Source of the DNA: Magnetococcales bacterium
GTDB taxonomy: Bacteria > Pseudomonadota > Magnetococcia > Magnetococcales > JADGCH01
Direction: 5' to 3'
Assembly (NCBI GenBank): GCA_015228995.1
Contig: JADGCM010000086.1
Span: 1 to 7,336 of the forward strand
DNA: 7,336 bases
Within the stretch, counting starts at the first letter, position 1, and each line of letters begins with the position of its first letter. Below the pieces are notes generated by a model. That model searched no databases. It was not told the origin of the DNA and saw only the letters and a program-made list of their open reading frames with translations. This document shows, one piece after another, positions 6,686-7,336 of the stretch. Made by a program: the position numbers and the translations under genes.

Positions 6686-7336
6686 TTACAGGGTACGGAT
6701 TTTCTGGGCCAACGCGGCGCGAATAAAAGGATCCAATTGACCATCTAGCACCGCATCGGCGTTGCTGGTTTCTTGGTCAGTGCGCAGATCTTTTACCATA
6801 CGGTACGGGTGCAACACATAAGAGCGGATTTGATGCCCCCAACCAATATCTGTTTTGGCGTCATTAACAGCTTTACTCTCCTCGGCGCGTTTATCTAACT
6901 CCAATTGGTAGAGACGGGCCTTAAGCATCTTCATGGCGTCGTCCTTGTTGCGAAACTGGGAACGACCATCCTGACACTGCACCACAATGCCAGTTGGCAA
7001 ATGGGTGATACGTACCGCCGAACTGGTTTTGTTGACATGCTGGCCGCCAGCGCCAGAGGCACGAAAGACGTCAAGGCGGATATCTTTATCATTAATCTCG
7101 ATCTGGATACTATCGTCTACCTCAGGGTAGACATAGACCGAACTGAACGAGGTGTGCCGTCGTGCCGACGCATCGAAGGGGCTGATCCGTACTAGACGAT
7201 GGACGCCGCTCTCATTCTTCAGGTAGCCGTAAGCAAACTCTCCCACCACCCGGATGGTGACTGATTTGCAGCCAGCCTCGTCCCCGGCTTGGTAGTCAAC
7301 AATCTCAGCGCTATAAGCACGTGACTCACTCCAGCG
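6686..7336 (-). CDS. prfB: Peptide chain release factor 2, C-terminal part; 5' end outside window
   Basis: RF2 ends translation at UAA and UGA. The frame is open to the right edge, leaving the last 216 residues. The stop-codon-reading tripeptide SPF is at visible residues 52-54 and the GGQ that triggers peptide release is at 97-99; SPF marks it as RF2, not RF1. Other family blocks are present: FAYGYLKNESGVHRLVR (34-50), RRHTSF (59-64), TDIGWGHQIRSYVL (162-175) and VLDGQLDPFI (196-205). The residue matching E. coli position 246 is Ala (A93), as in most bacteria, not the Thr of E. coli K-12. The programmed +1 frameshift that often controls prfB would lie near codon 25 and is outside the window, so it cannot be judged. 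An internal GTG at 7249 is not the start, since conserved RF2 sequence continues upstream of it. It heads the prfB-lysS-lolC block. Confidence 0.97.
   Translation of the reverse strand, partial: RWSESRAYSAEIVDYQAGDEAGCKSVTIRVVGEFAYGYLKNESGVHRLVRISPFDASARRHTSFSSVYVYPEVDDSIQIEINDKDIRLDVFRASGAGGQHVNKTSSAVRITHLPTGIVVQCQDGRSQFRNKDDAMKMLKARLYQLELDKRAEESKAVNDAKTDIGWGHQIRSYVLHPYRMVKDLRTDQETSNADAVLDGQLDPFIRAALAQKIRTL

Noticed and set aside
6670..6744. Longer LysRS N-terminus overlapping prfB
   Set aside because: It would be read from the end of prfB and is not LysRS-like; the ATG at 6669 has its own ribosome site.

Overview
The window is almost wholly coding and holds two opposed gene blocks that meet tail to tail at 3854/3855. 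It has seven genes, five complete and two cut by the window edges. There is no gene-free stretch over 300 bases; the longest gap is 19 bp. No rRNA, tRNA, CRISPR array or insertion sequence is visible, and the promoters of both blocks must lie outside the window.

Plus strand, 2-3854: the C-terminal part of a hybrid sensor histidine kinase (ATPase plus receiver domain), then ubiX (flavin prenyltransferase), ubiU (O2-independent ubiquinone hydroxylation, [4Fe-4S] protein of the U32 family), and a gene for a secreted DUF3616-like beta-propeller protein. The spacings are a 4-bp ATGA overlap, an 11-bp overlap and a 4-bp gap, so these four genes very probably form one transcript with coupled translation. 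The theme is ubiquinone synthesis, including the anaerobic branch, linked to a signalling kinase and a periplasmic or secreted protein of unknown function. The usual partner genes ubiV, ubiT and ubiD are not in the window.

Minus strand, 7336-3855: prfB (release factor 2, C-terminal part), lysS (class II lysyl-tRNA synthetase) and a lolC/lolE-type permease of the lipoprotein-releasing ABC transporter, separated by 16 and 19 bp. This looks like a housekeeping operon. lolD, the ATPase gene often found directly after lolC, is not there; the convergent DUF3616 gene begins at once.

The organism is a Gram-negative, ubiquinone-using proteobacterium: UbiX, UbiU and Lol proteins occur together, and RF2, LysRS and UbiX resemble gammaproteobacterial versions from memory. 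UbiU suggests that it can make ubiquinone under low oxygen. A finer placement is not supported by the sequence alone; gammaproteobacteria or a deep-branching proteobacterial group are both possible.

Most of the window is ordinary. The points most worth a second look are the kinase-ubiX-ubiU-DUF3616 gene cluster, the absence of ubiV and lolD on either side of the DUF3616 gene, and a strong hairpin built into the last codons of lolC at the convergent junction.
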